The notes below the pieces were generated by a model. That model ran no database searches. It was given only the letters and a program-made list of their open reading frames with translations, and was not told the DNA's origin. From JAWPMV01 sp038527215 (GTDB taxonomy: Bacteria > Bacteroidota > Bacteroidia > J057), in NCBI GenBank assembly GCA_038527215.1, contig JBCBGC010000001.1:1-64000 (forward strand): a stretch of 64,000 bases of DNA, in the 5' to 3' direction. Within the stretch, counting starts at the first letter, position 1; each line of letters opens with the position of its first letter. Positions 43,914 through 51,369 of the stretch are shown here, piece by piece. A program made the translations under genes and the position numbers.

Positions 43914-44495
43914 ATGGAGGCATTGATCCAATATTTCTCCCAGTCTTTGGCACTGAACCGCGCGGAAAAGGAGGCGCTAAGGACGCTTGTTCCCGTGAGG
44001 CAGGTGCCGAAGGGGGCTTATTTGCTCCGCGAGGGGGAGATTTCTCACGAATTCTTTTTTATCCTCAAGGGCTGCATCCGGCTCTTCTACAGATTAGACC
44101 CGGAGGAAAAAACCGCTTTTTTTTACACGGAAAACCAATTCGTCAGTGCCTATGAAAGCTATACCCGGCAGCTCCCCTCCCGCCATAGTTTTCAAGCGCT
44201 GGAGGATACAGAGGTTGCGGTGATCAGCCGGGAGCTGGCTTCGGATTTGTTGGCGCGTTTTCCGCGCTTTGAATGGCTGGCTCGCTTAGCCATGGAGCAG
44301 GAATTGATCGTGTATCAGGAGGTGATTTCTACTTTTGTGCTGATGAATCCTGAGGAGCGGTATAGAAACCTGCTCCAACGACAACCGGACCTGATCCAGC
44401 GGATTCCTCAGCATTATTTGGCTACTTTTTTGGGGGTAGCCCCTGAAACCCTGAGCCGAATCAGGAAGCGGGTGGCAGATAAGGATCGTTCTTGA
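43914..44495 (+). CDS. Crp/Fnr-family transcriptional regulator
   Basis: The 193-aa product has a cNMP-binding-like beta-roll (residues about 25-120; VPKGAYLLREGEISHEFFFILKGCIRLFY) and a C-terminal winged helix. Its recognition helix reads HYLATFLGVAPETLSRIRKRV. The E-T-x-S-R pattern is that of FNR (Glu209, Ser212, Arg213), not of CRP, and predicts binding to a TTGAC/TTGAT half-site. No cysteines for an iron-sulphur cluster are present at the N-terminus. A perfect TTGAC-N4-GTCAA dyad overlaps its stop codon, ahead of the DUF2834 gene. Confidence 0.9.
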   Translation: MEALIQYFSQSLALNRAEKEALRTLVPVRQVPKGAYLLREGEISHEFFFILKGCIRLFYRLDPEEKTAFFYTENQFVSAYESYTRQLPSRHSFQALEDTEVAVISRELASDLLARFPRFEWLARLAMEQELIVYQEVISTFVLMNPEERYRNLLQRQPDLIQRIPQHYLATFLGVAPETLSRIRKRVADKDRS

Positions 44496-44505
44496 CGATC
44501 GTCAA
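44492..44505. promoter_or_regulatory. FNR-type dyad, candidate Crp/Fnr operator
   Basis: TTGACGATCGTCAA is a perfect 14-bp palindrome with the TTGAC-N4-GTCAA layout of FNR/DNR-type boxes. It overlaps the stop codon of the Crp/Fnr gene and lies 45 bp before the DUF2834 start, so the regulator may control its neighbour. Confidence 0.55.
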
Positions 44506-44550
44506 GGGATGCACTCGCCCGGACCCCTTAGGTTTGAGAAAAGTTTTATC

Positions 44551-44883
44551 ATGAAAAAAACCTATCTCATCCTGACCATAGTGGGCACCCTGTTACCGAG
44601 TATTTTTGTCCTCAAAGAAAGCCTTGCCACAGGAAACATCCTCCTTTATACCCAGCCCCTAAGGACCCTGGAAGGCATGTTTGCCAATGACATTTCCTCC
44701 GCTTTTATGATGGATTTATTGTTTGTGCTGGCACTGTTTCTGGTTTGGTCGTATCGGGAAGCCAAGCGCCAGCAGATCGCAGGGCTGGGCTGGATATGGG
44801 CTTATACCTTTGCTTTTGGGCTGGCGGGGGGATTGCCGCTGTTTTTGTATGCGCGGGAAAGTGCGAAGGGGCAAGAAAATTGA
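44551..44883 (+). CDS. DUF2834 membrane protein
   Basis: The ATG at 44551 (MKKTYLILTIVGTLLPSIFVL) is preferred to the upstream in-frame ATG at 44509. The 110-aa product has three membrane segments (near 4-22, 45-65 and 75-98). It shows the DUF2834 pattern: FVLKESLATGNILLYTQPLRTLEGMFANDISSAFMMDL followed by FLVWSYREAKRQQI and a GLAGGLPLFLYAR ending. The function is unknown. The gene follows a Crp/Fnr regulator and a candidate operator, which suggests dedicated regulation. Confidence 0.85.
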   Translation: MKKTYLILTIVGTLLPSIFVLKESLATGNILLYTQPLRTLEGMFANDISSAFMMDLLFVLALFLVWSYREAKRQQIAGLGWIWAYTFAFGLAGGLPLFLYARESAKGQEN

Positions 44884-44926
44884 GTGGGGATTCCGTACCT
44901 TCGCCTTGAATTAATTCCTGTATCTA

Positions 44927-45355
44927 ATGGCAAAACTCACTCCTTTTCACGTCGCGATTCCCGTCTATGATCTGGACGAAACCCGCTCCTTCTACCGGGA
45001 CATCCTGCAATGCGAAGAAGGCCGCTCCGCTCCTCAATGGGTAGACCTCAATTTCTACGGTCATCAGTTTGTGCTGCACATGAAGCCTCGCCCAGCAGAG
45101 ATGGAGGACACCCATCATAATCCGGTAGATGGACATGCGGTCCCCGTGCCACATTATGGCGTCGTACTGGAATGGGGGGACTGGGAAGCCTTACGGGATC
45201 GGCTGCTGGCACATGAGGTCAAGTTTGTGATTGAGCCTTATATCCGTTTTGAAGGAGAGCCCGGCGAGCAAGCCACCATGTTTTTCCTGGACCCTTCAGG
45301 CAATGCCCTGGAGTTTAAGGCCTTTAAGGATATCGGGCAGTTGTTTGCGAAGTAA
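44927..45355 (+). CDS. VOC-family (glyoxalase-fold) protein
   Basis: The 142-aa product is a vicinal-oxygen-chelate protein of two beta-alpha-beta-beta-beta modules: FHVAIPVYDLDETRSFYRDIL (first metal His in FHVAI), NFYGHQFVLHM, VPHYGVVLEW (second His) and MFFLDPSGNALEFKAF (terminal Glu). Metal ligand positions are retained, so it is probably an active metal-dependent lyase, dioxygenase or resistance-type enzyme; the substrate cannot be inferred. A -7-like TACCTTCG lies at 44896-44903 without a matching -33. The tandem palindromic repeats begin 7 bp after the stop. Confidence 0.85.
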   Translation: MAKLTPFHVAIPVYDLDETRSFYRDILQCEEGRSAPQWVDLNFYGHQFVLHMKPRPAEMEDTHHNPVDGHAVPVPHYGVVLEWGDWEALRDRLLAHEVKFVIEPYIRFEGEPGEQATMFFLDPSGNALEFKAFKDIGQLFAK

Positions 45356-45362
45356 TGGGTAA

Positions 45363-45582
45363 GCCACGAATGAGCGAATTAAAGGCCAATCAAAAGCCAT
45401 TCGTCCCCAATTCGATAATTCGTGGCTAAAATTAAAAGGGCCACGAATGCACGAATTAGGGACCAATCAGGAGCTATTCGTCTTTAATTCGATAATTCGT
45501 GGCTAACATAATAAGGGCCACGAATGCACGAATTAAAGACTAATCAGAAGCTATTCGTCCCCAATTCGAAAATTCGTGGCTA
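45363..45582. repeat. Tandem array of three palindromic repeats (77-bp period)
   Basis: Three units start at 45363, 45440 and 45517. Each opens GCCACGAAT-GC/AG-ACGAATTA and closes with TAATTCGATAATTCGTGGC, so every unit folds into a long stem of about 20 bp. The units are separated by AT-rich spacers. The array lies between convergent genes. Confidence 0.85.
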
Positions 45583-45590
45583 ATCTATCC

Positions 45591-46628
45591 CTATCCCAGA
45601 AAAACAATATTCCCCGGATGGGTCTTCAACCGAAGTTTGGTCTTGGTGACATAGACGATCTCGTCCAACCGCACAAAATCCCGCTCATCGATTTTAAATA
45701 CGTACGGATTGGAATCCTTAAAAAAGCTCTCCAAAAATAATTTGGTTTCACTAGGGGTATAGCTTTTCTTGTTCGCGGAGGCTTCCCAGTAGCCTTCCAT
45801 CTGACGCCGGAACTGATGCTTAACCAGGCGGCGGAATAAATAGGGGAAGATTAAATAGTCATCCGTAATCTGGTCAAAACGCCTGAGCGTGATCCCTTTT
45901 TCAGAACGATCTTTCGACCAAAGATTTAATTTGTCGGCCTGGGCTTTTTTTACCCCTTCTACCAGCACATCCCGTAAAGAGGCCGCGAGCGTAAAAAAGA
46001 AATAAGGGTATACCATGCCATCCGCCACCAATTTATAATTAATCGATTGTTTCAAGCGACTTTTTAAGCGGGAAGTGGTAAAGCGCGTCCCATCCCGGGT
46101 CGAGGTTTTACCCCCAAAAATCCAGGCAATAGGGCGACCTTTCCGGTCATAATCATTGACAATAATATAACCGGGTATTTTATCCTTATTCTTGGTTTTA
46201 TAGGTGCTGGTCCGGGTGCCTCTTTTTATGTTGATTTCCTTGATATAATGCCGCCCAAAAAAGGATCCCCAGGTAGCCGATTCTACGTCGAGATATTCCA
46301 ATAATCTGGCCGTGGCTGCATCGCCAAATTCTTCCGGTTGACGGTGCTGCCTGGTTTTAGGCTTTTCCGCTTTGCTGTACGATTTGCCACGATAGGCGCT
46401 GGGCGTGGGTAAGGGGCTGGCGCTGTAGTGGGTTTCCAGGGCGTCCACGCCTTGCAGGCGCAATTGGACCGCGCCCTCATTTTCTTCCAGTTTTTCCAGA
46501 AAAGTATCGCGATGGGAGGACTCGATTTTATCCCAACGTTTTTTGCTGGAAGCTTCAAACATCAGGGAATCTCCATCGGGAGAGTATCCGACTACATGGA
46601 AGTAGCCTTTAATCAAATAATAGTCCAT
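45591..46628 (-). CDS. Staphylococcal-nuclease-like (SNase-fold) protein
   Basis: The 345-aa product has a thermonuclease-type OB-fold start: GDSLMFEASSKKRW near residue 19, then VQLRLQGVDALETHY (near 54-68). This matches the SNase strand with its catalytic Arg and the Asp/Glu calcium ligands (consensus VRLxGIDAPE). Residues about 95-115 (GDAATARLLEYL) fit the following helix. A large C-terminal extension (about 200 residues, LRDVLVEGVKKAQADKLNLWSKDRS) is unfamiliar and includes an LWSKDRS-type SNase ending. No signal peptide. It could be a nuclease or a non-catalytic nucleic-acid-binding homologue. Confidence 0.75.
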   Translation of the reverse strand: MDYYLIKGYFHVVGYSPDGDSLMFEASSKKRWDKIESSHRDTFLEKLEENEGAVQLRLQGVDALETHYSASPLPTPSAYRGKSYSKAEKPKTRQHRQPEEFGDAATARLLEYLDVESATWGSFFGRHYIKEINIKRGTRTSTYKTKNKDKIPGYIIVNDYDRKGRPIAWIFGGKTSTRDGTRFTTSRLKSRLKQSINYKLVADGMVYPYFFFTLAASLRDVLVEGVKKAQADKLNLWSKDRSEKGITLRRFDQITDDYLIFPYLFRRLVKHQFRRQMEGYWEASANKKSYTPSETKLFLESFFKDSNPYVFKIDERDFVRLDEIVYVTKTKLRLKTHPGNIVFLG

Positions 46629-46679
46629 GGCTAGGGGGGGTGTTCAATTTAGGGGTAAGAAATGGGGGTTGTAGGTGAA

Positions 46680-46716
46680 AAGCCGGGGCATCTTTATGGG
46701 AAGGATCCCCCGGCTT
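46680..46716 (-). terminator. Hairpin terminator of the NlpC/P60-like gene
   Basis: AAGCCGGGG (46680-46688) pairs with CCCCGGCTT (46708-46716). It lies 25 bp beyond the stop codon of the minus-strand gene; the T-run (TTTTC) is short. Confidence 0.6.
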
Positions 46717-46740
46717 ATTTCAATATAGTGAAATATTCGA

Positions 46741-47688
46741 TTATTTGGCAGCCAGGGCTGGGCCGTCTGACTTAGGCGTCATGATATTGGAGATTCCAAT
46801 CCACTGCTGATTCCAGTTTCCGAGTACGGGATATCCCAGGCGGGGAGGTTCGATTTTATGGTAGTGGCTGCGCTGGGCATGTTTGCCGGGACGGCGACCG
46901 TGCATCATCACATAACCAATGACGTCTCCGTTTTCATCTTTATGTACCTCAGTTACTACACCGATATGCTCTATGGCACCGCGAATTCCTTTTTTGGCAT
47001 TTCCGGTCATATCCTCTATGGTGATATTCGAATAACGCTGTCCATTCCGGCCAAAGAACATCACGGAACCAGGTTTGATCAGGTTGCGGCTGGCTTTGGC
47101 ATCCTGGACGATGACCATATTTCCCTGCTCGTGATACCAGCGTGCGATCGAGCGGCTGTCTCGTACTTTTTCAGGGGTGGGATATAGGTTGCGGTCACAT
47201 TTGGACTGGGCAAATTGCACGATGCGATGAAAGATTCCGGAGCAATCTTGTAAGGCAGATGCAGGAGACTGGGTGTAAGGGATCCGCTGTTTTTCCAATT
47301 GCTCTGAATACAGGGTGAGCTGCAGGCTCCACTCTTTCTCGTCCTCTATACAATTACTTACTTCTGGCAGGGCTTGAGGGGCAGGCCGTGGGTCGGGAGT
47401 GGGGGCTATTTTTTCCTCTGCTACTTCCGGCTTAACTGCGGTGGCGAGCGGTTTAACTTCGGGTTTGGGCTGTACTTCCTGAGAAGGCTTTTGCGCTACT
47501 TTCTGCACCGAAGTGGCGGGAGTAGCCTCAGTAAGTTGTTTGCTTCCTTCCTGGGGTGGTTCCACCTGGAAGTGATTAGCGGCAATCTGCTCAGTTAAGA
47601 ATCTTTTTAAGGCTGTATTTTCTCCGTAAAGATAACCGGCGAGGCCTGCAAGAAGGGCGATGAGTACGTAGGAGAGTGTTTTGTTCAT
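46741..47688 (-). CDS. NlpC/P60-like cysteine peptidase/amidase, membrane-anchored
   Basis: The 315-aa product starts with a signal-anchor (MNKTLSYVLIALLAGLAGYLYG) and a long Pro/Lys/Glu linker (residues 40-105). The C-terminal domain (about 120-300) shows the NlpC/P60 triad pattern: ASALQDCSGIFHRI (Cys in DCSG), EHIGVVTEV (His) and YVMMHGRR (third polar residue, His). PGSVMFFGRNG is the usual strand before the His. The enzyme should cleave peptidoglycan peptides or related amides in the periplasm. One odd feature is the spacing from Cys to His of about 95 residues, longer than usual. Confidence 0.75.
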   Translation of the reverse strand: MNKTLSYVLIALLAGLAGYLYGENTALKRFLTEQIAANHFQVEPPQEGSKQLTEATPATSVQKVAQKPSQEVQPKPEVKPLATAVKPEVAEEKIAPTPDPRPAPQALPEVSNCIEDEKEWSLQLTLYSEQLEKQRIPYTQSPASALQDCSGIFHRIVQFAQSKCDRNLYPTPEKVRDSRSIARWYHEQGNMVIVQDAKASRNLIKPGSVMFFGRNGQRYSNITIEDMTGNAKKGIRGAIEHIGVVTEVHKDENGDVIGYVMMHGRRPGKHAQRSHYHKIEPPRLGYPVLGNWNQQWIGISNIMTPKSDGPALAAK

Positions 47689-48026
47689 GACGAGGAGGAA
47701 GTTAGTGGGGGTGAATAATAATGTGGGCTGATTAGGTTAGTTGGCTGAATGGTTTCTAATAACAAACTACTCCTAAGACACTGTATTTCAAATGGCTAGC
47801 TTGTAAGTGGTAAGCTTTGCAGGGTAAAAGGTAGGATTCCCGGGGTAATGGGATGTTAGAGAAGGAGGGATTGGAAATAGGAGGAGAAGGTCCTGAAAAA
47901 AAGTTTAGTGGCCGGGAATTTTAACTTACAGGAAGAATTAATATCTTTCGTGTACGCACAAGAATGTACATGACATCCCTTGCCGAATGATAGGTGAATT
48001 GTATTTACTTATTTAACAGCATTTCT
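47689..48026. other. 338-bp gene-free stretch
   Basis: The stretch lies between divergent genes. A TATCTTTC (47942-47949) resembles a -7 element for the plus-strand gene but has no -33 TTTG at the right distance. No hairpin or repeat is visible. Confidence 0.5.
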
Positions 48027-48377
48027 ATGTCTAATTCACATTTTTCTGGATACGCTTATCGTCTAGGCGAAAAAATTCAAGAGCTAGAAGCAGCCATTCC
48101 CAAGGAAAGTCTTTTCGATTTAAAAGATCGCTTTAACACTTGCCAGGCTTTATTAAATTTAATCATTGATCAAGCTGAAACCCACGGACAAGATATTTCT
48201 GGGATATTACCTCAGGTGAATGCGGCAAGGAATGATCTTCAACGATTGGAACAAATGATCAAAGACCGGCCCAAAACATTCTGGGAATCCCTGGCAGGAT
48301 TTTTCTCTGATATTTTTGACAGCATTAGCCGCCTTCTTGGGATGGGAGGTAAATCAGATCGCTTACTAGGGAACTGA
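48027..48377 (+). CDS. Small helical protein of unknown function
   Basis: A GTG at 47994 opens the frame, but the ATG at 48027 (MSNSHFSGYAYRLGEKI) is preferred. The 116-aa product is predicted helical: LGEKIQELEAAIPKESLFDLKDRFNTCQALLNLIIDQAETHG could form a coiled coil. It ends with an amphipathic hydrophobic segment (FWESLAGFFSDIFDSISRLLGMGG) that might bind membranes. No family is recognised. It precedes an HNH nuclease gene by 82 bp on the same strand and could be its partner. Confidence 0.5.
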   Translation: MSNSHFSGYAYRLGEKIQELEAAIPKESLFDLKDRFNTCQALLNLIIDQAETHGQDISGILPQVNAARNDLQRLEQMIKDRPKTFWESLAGFFSDIFDSISRLLGMGGKSDRLLGN

Positions 48378-48459
48378 TGCTGCTTGGAGCTGGGCGAGGA
48401 AAATGATACATTTATTTAGCTTATGCCTACACCCTCAGCTTCACATCGGATTTCGCTTC

Positions 48460-49398
48460 ATGTCTCATCCTCAATTAGCTCCCATTCTTAAGTGCCTTGC
48501 CAAGCTTCGAAGGGGCACCACTAAATATGGACCAGCCCCGCATAAACCCGTGCTGCTCATTAGCCTGTTAGAGCAAATGGATCAGGGGGAAGGACTGGGC
48601 AATCAATTTTTCGTGCGGCCTGAATTATGGGCTTCCTTTCAGGAAAATTGGCAGCTACTAGTAACGACAGCACATAGCCCCACTTTCTTTCTGCCTTTTT
48701 TCCATTTAAGAGGAGATGGCTTCTGGACGGTGTTTGATGGAAATGGCAAAGAGATTAAAAAGGTATTTAGCAGCTTTCGACAAATGGAAGCCCAACAAGT
48801 ATTTGGGATGTTTTCTGAGGAATTTTTTGTTCAATTTATTTCTCCTGAGAATAGAGCAATTATCCTGGGATTTTTATTAGAGAAATATTTTCCAGAAAAT
48901 CAACAGGCCTACCTGGGGAAATCCCAAATTCCTGATCAACTGCTAAGCCTACATAAATCTTTATTAAAAGAAGATGTCCCTGCTTACAAAAAGGAGGCTA
49001 CCGATGAAGAGAACTTTGTGAGGAAAGGAGTATTTAAAAAAATAATTCCCAGAGTTTATAATTTCACTTGTAGCATCTCGGGTATGCGGGTTGATTCGAG
49101 TTTTCACACCCAAATGATCGATGCTTGCCACATCGTGCCTTTTTCCCGGTCACATGATGACTCGATCTCTAATGGGATTGCTCTTTGTCCCAATCTCCAT
49201 CGGGCTTTTGACCGAGGGTTGATTTCCATAGATGATCAATACCGGGTGTTGGTTTCTGATAGCTTTGTAGAAACGGAAAGCCACCCTTACGCTTTGTCAA
49301 ATTTCAAGCAAAAAGCAATTGTGCTACCCTTTGGGAAAAAATACTATCCTGATCCAGAGAAACTAGCCTGGCACCGGGAACATATTTTTAAAAGGTAA
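48460..49398 (+). CDS. HNH endonuclease (COG3440-like putative restriction endonuclease)
   Basis: The frame opens upstream at 48403, but the ATG at 48460 (MSHPQLAPILKCLAKLRRG) gives a better start. The 312-aa product has a helical N-terminal domain (LAKLRRGTTKYGPAPHKPVLLISLLEQM) typical of the predicted restriction endonucleases that join a modified-DNA-recognition half to a C-terminal HNH nuclease. The HNH motif is CSISGMRVD then MIDACHIVPFSRSHDDSISNGIALCPNLHRAFDRGLISID, with the His in ACHIVPFS, the Asn in NGIALCPNLHRAF and the terminal His in NLHRAFD. It may act in defence against modified foreign DNA. Methyltransferase partners are not visible nearby. Confidence 0.85.
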   Translation: MSHPQLAPILKCLAKLRRGTTKYGPAPHKPVLLISLLEQMDQGEGLGNQFFVRPELWASFQENWQLLVTTAHSPTFFLPFFHLRGDGFWTVFDGNGKEIKKVFSSFRQMEAQQVFGMFSEEFFVQFISPENRAIILGFLLEKYFPENQQAYLGKSQIPDQLLSLHKSLLKEDVPAYKKEATDEENFVRKGVFKKIIPRVYNFTCSISGMRVDSSFHTQMIDACHIVPFSRSHDDSISNGIALCPNLHRAFDRGLISIDDQYRVLVSDSFVETESHPYALSNFKQKAIVLPFGKKYYPDPEKLAWHREHIFKR

Positions 49399-49477
49399 GC
49401 CTGACGAAAATGGGATTTTCCACACGATAAATGCATTTTGTAGATGCGCACTGATCTTTCATCTGTAAGCTGTGCCT

Positions 49478-51364
49478 ATGTGGAATCTATATCCGTTAAA
49501 GCAGGGACTTTTCCTCCTCTATTGCCTACTTTTCCTGCAATTTTCCTTAGCTCAAACCTCTCTCGATAGCGTCCTGCAAAGTTTGGACCTGCCTTCTCTG
49601 GAAAATGATTCTCTACGAATAGATCGCCTCCTGGATGCCTCCTTGGAGCGTTGGGATGCAGACTTTCCATTGGCCAAAGGCATCATGCTGGAAGCCTTGC
49701 GTCGATCAGAGGCACAGCAATTTGCGTGGGGCATGGCCCAGGCAAATAATATTCTGGCCTCCTTTTATATGGAAGAAGGCAATGATAGCATGGCGCTGGT
49801 CTCTTTCCATCGGGTCATTCCTTATCTGCAAGCCAGGAAGGATACCGTGAATTCCCTTACTCTTTCCTTTAATATGCTGAATCTGGCTTATGAAAACGGA
49901 GAGGATGCCAAAATCCTCCAGCAAGCGGATTCGTTGATTTACGTGGCGGGACTCATACAAAGACCTTTTTATCAAGCCGTCTTTCAAGAACAAAAAGGCA
50001 ATGCCCTGCGCTCCATCGGCCAACAAACCCAGGCGTTGGAATTATTATTAAAGAGCCTCCGCTATTTCGAAGAAAATGCCGATTCCAGCCGCTTAGGAAA
50101 TGCCTATGAATACGTTGGCTTGTGCCAATGGGACATCGGAAAGTATGAGGAGGCAGAGCGGTATCTAAAAAAAGCCCTAGCGGGTTTTGTTCAAACGGGG
50201 GATTCTTATAGTATGGCAGGTATGCTCATTCACTTAGGGGCATTTTTTGTGGAAAATGAACAGTTGGATTCAGCTCTTTTTTATGTGGAACAAGGGAGAA
50301 TAATGAGCGAGAAAAATAATTATGGCTTATTAGCAAAAGCGCATGCCAATCTCGCCTTGATTTATGCGCATAAAAAAGAGGTTATTAATTCCCGGAATTA
50401 TTTTCAGCGAGCACGCGAGCAGTTTTTATCACAAGGAAACCAGTCCGGTCTGACCCGCCTGCATGGAGAACTAGGCAAGATATGGTTGAAGCAAGGCAAT
50501 CTGAATCAAGCCTATGTATTGATCAGAGGACGATTGGATGAAATAGAAGCAACCGCCTGGGAGCAGGACGCGCTAAGCCTTACGGGTCCCATGGCCGAAA
50601 TCTACAAGCAAAAAGGGGATGCGCAGCAAGCTGCCCTTTATTGGGAAAAGTATGCGCGTTGGGTAGAAGAGGTATATGAATTAGAATCTATCCGACAGCA
50701 GGATGAGTTATTTATTTTGTACGAAACGGAGAAAAAGGAAAAAGAATTAGTTATAAAAAGAGAAGAAAATAATCGTCTGCTTCAGGAAAATAAAATCCAG
50801 GGCTTGGAGGTGCAGCGGCTGTGGGTAGGGATGTTGTTTGTGGTGTGCTTGCTTATCCTTAGCCTAGTGGCATATCGCTTTTATTTGCTTAAACAGCGCA
50901 CCAAGGCTCAATTAATGCGGAAGAAGCTGGAACATGAGTTGGAATTGAAACAACGGGAATTAACCATTCATACGCTTCATTTGGTGTCGAAAAATACCCT
51001 ATTAAATGACTTGAAAAATAGCATTCAAAAAATCAAAGAAAATTCCGGACAAAAAGAAGTGTTAAATCCCTTAATTGGTTCTATTGATCAGGATTTAAAA
51101 GGAGAAAAGGACTGGGATAATTTTGAGCGCTATTTTAAGGAGGTATATGCGGATTTTGACGAAAAGGTAAAGCGGGCTTTCCCCACGCTGACGGCGAATG
51201 AAATCAAACTGGTCACCTTGATGAAAATGAATCTTTCCTCTAAGGAAATGGCCACCATTCTCAATATCACGCCTGAAAGTGTGAACAAAGCTCGCTATCG
51301 TCTCCGCAAGAAGATGAACCTACCTACGGATCAAAATCTCCAGGATTTTATCCTGGCCTTATAA
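49478..51364 (+). CDS. TPR sensor-regulator with C-terminal LuxR-type HTH
   Basis: Start chosen at the ATG at 49478 (MWNLYPLKQGLFLLYCLLFLQFSLAQ, a signal peptide). The 628-aa product has about six or seven TPR pairs in the periplasmic half (residues about 40-420) and a transmembrane helix near 450-470 (LWVGMLFVVCLLILSLVAYRFYLL). A coiled-coil linker and a C-terminal helix-turn-helix follow: LTANEIKLVTLMKMNLSSKEMATILNITPESVNKARYRLRKK. This is a known Bacteroidota architecture for membrane-bound transcription regulators that sense periplasmic signals by TPRs. The next gene converges, 5 bp away. Confidence 0.85.
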   Translation: MWNLYPLKQGLFLLYCLLFLQFSLAQTSLDSVLQSLDLPSLENDSLRIDRLLDASLERWDADFPLAKGIMLEALRRSEAQQFAWGMAQANNILASFYMEEGNDSMALVSFHRVIPYLQARKDTVNSLTLSFNMLNLAYENGEDAKILQQADSLIYVAGLIQRPFYQAVFQEQKGNALRSIGQQTQALELLLKSLRYFEENADSSRLGNAYEYVGLCQWDIGKYEEAERYLKKALAGFVQTGDSYSMAGMLIHLGAFFVENEQLDSALFYVEQGRIMSEKNNYGLLAKAHANLALIYAHKKEVINSRNYFQRAREQFLSQGNQSGLTRLHGELGKIWLKQGNLNQAYVLIRGRLDEIEATAWEQDALSLTGPMAEIYKQKGDAQQAALYWEKYARWVEEVYELESIRQQDELFILYETEKKEKELVIKREENNRLLQENKIQGLEVQRLWVGMLFVVCLLILSLVAYRFYLLKQRTKAQLMRKKLEHELELKQRELTIHTLHLVSKNTLLNDLKNSIQKIKENSGQKEVLNPLIGSIDQDLKGEKDWDNFERYFKEVYADFDEKVKRAFPTLTANEIKLVTLMKMNLSSKEMATILNITPESVNKARYRLRKKMNLPTDQNLQDFILAL

Positions 51365-51369
51365 GTCTG

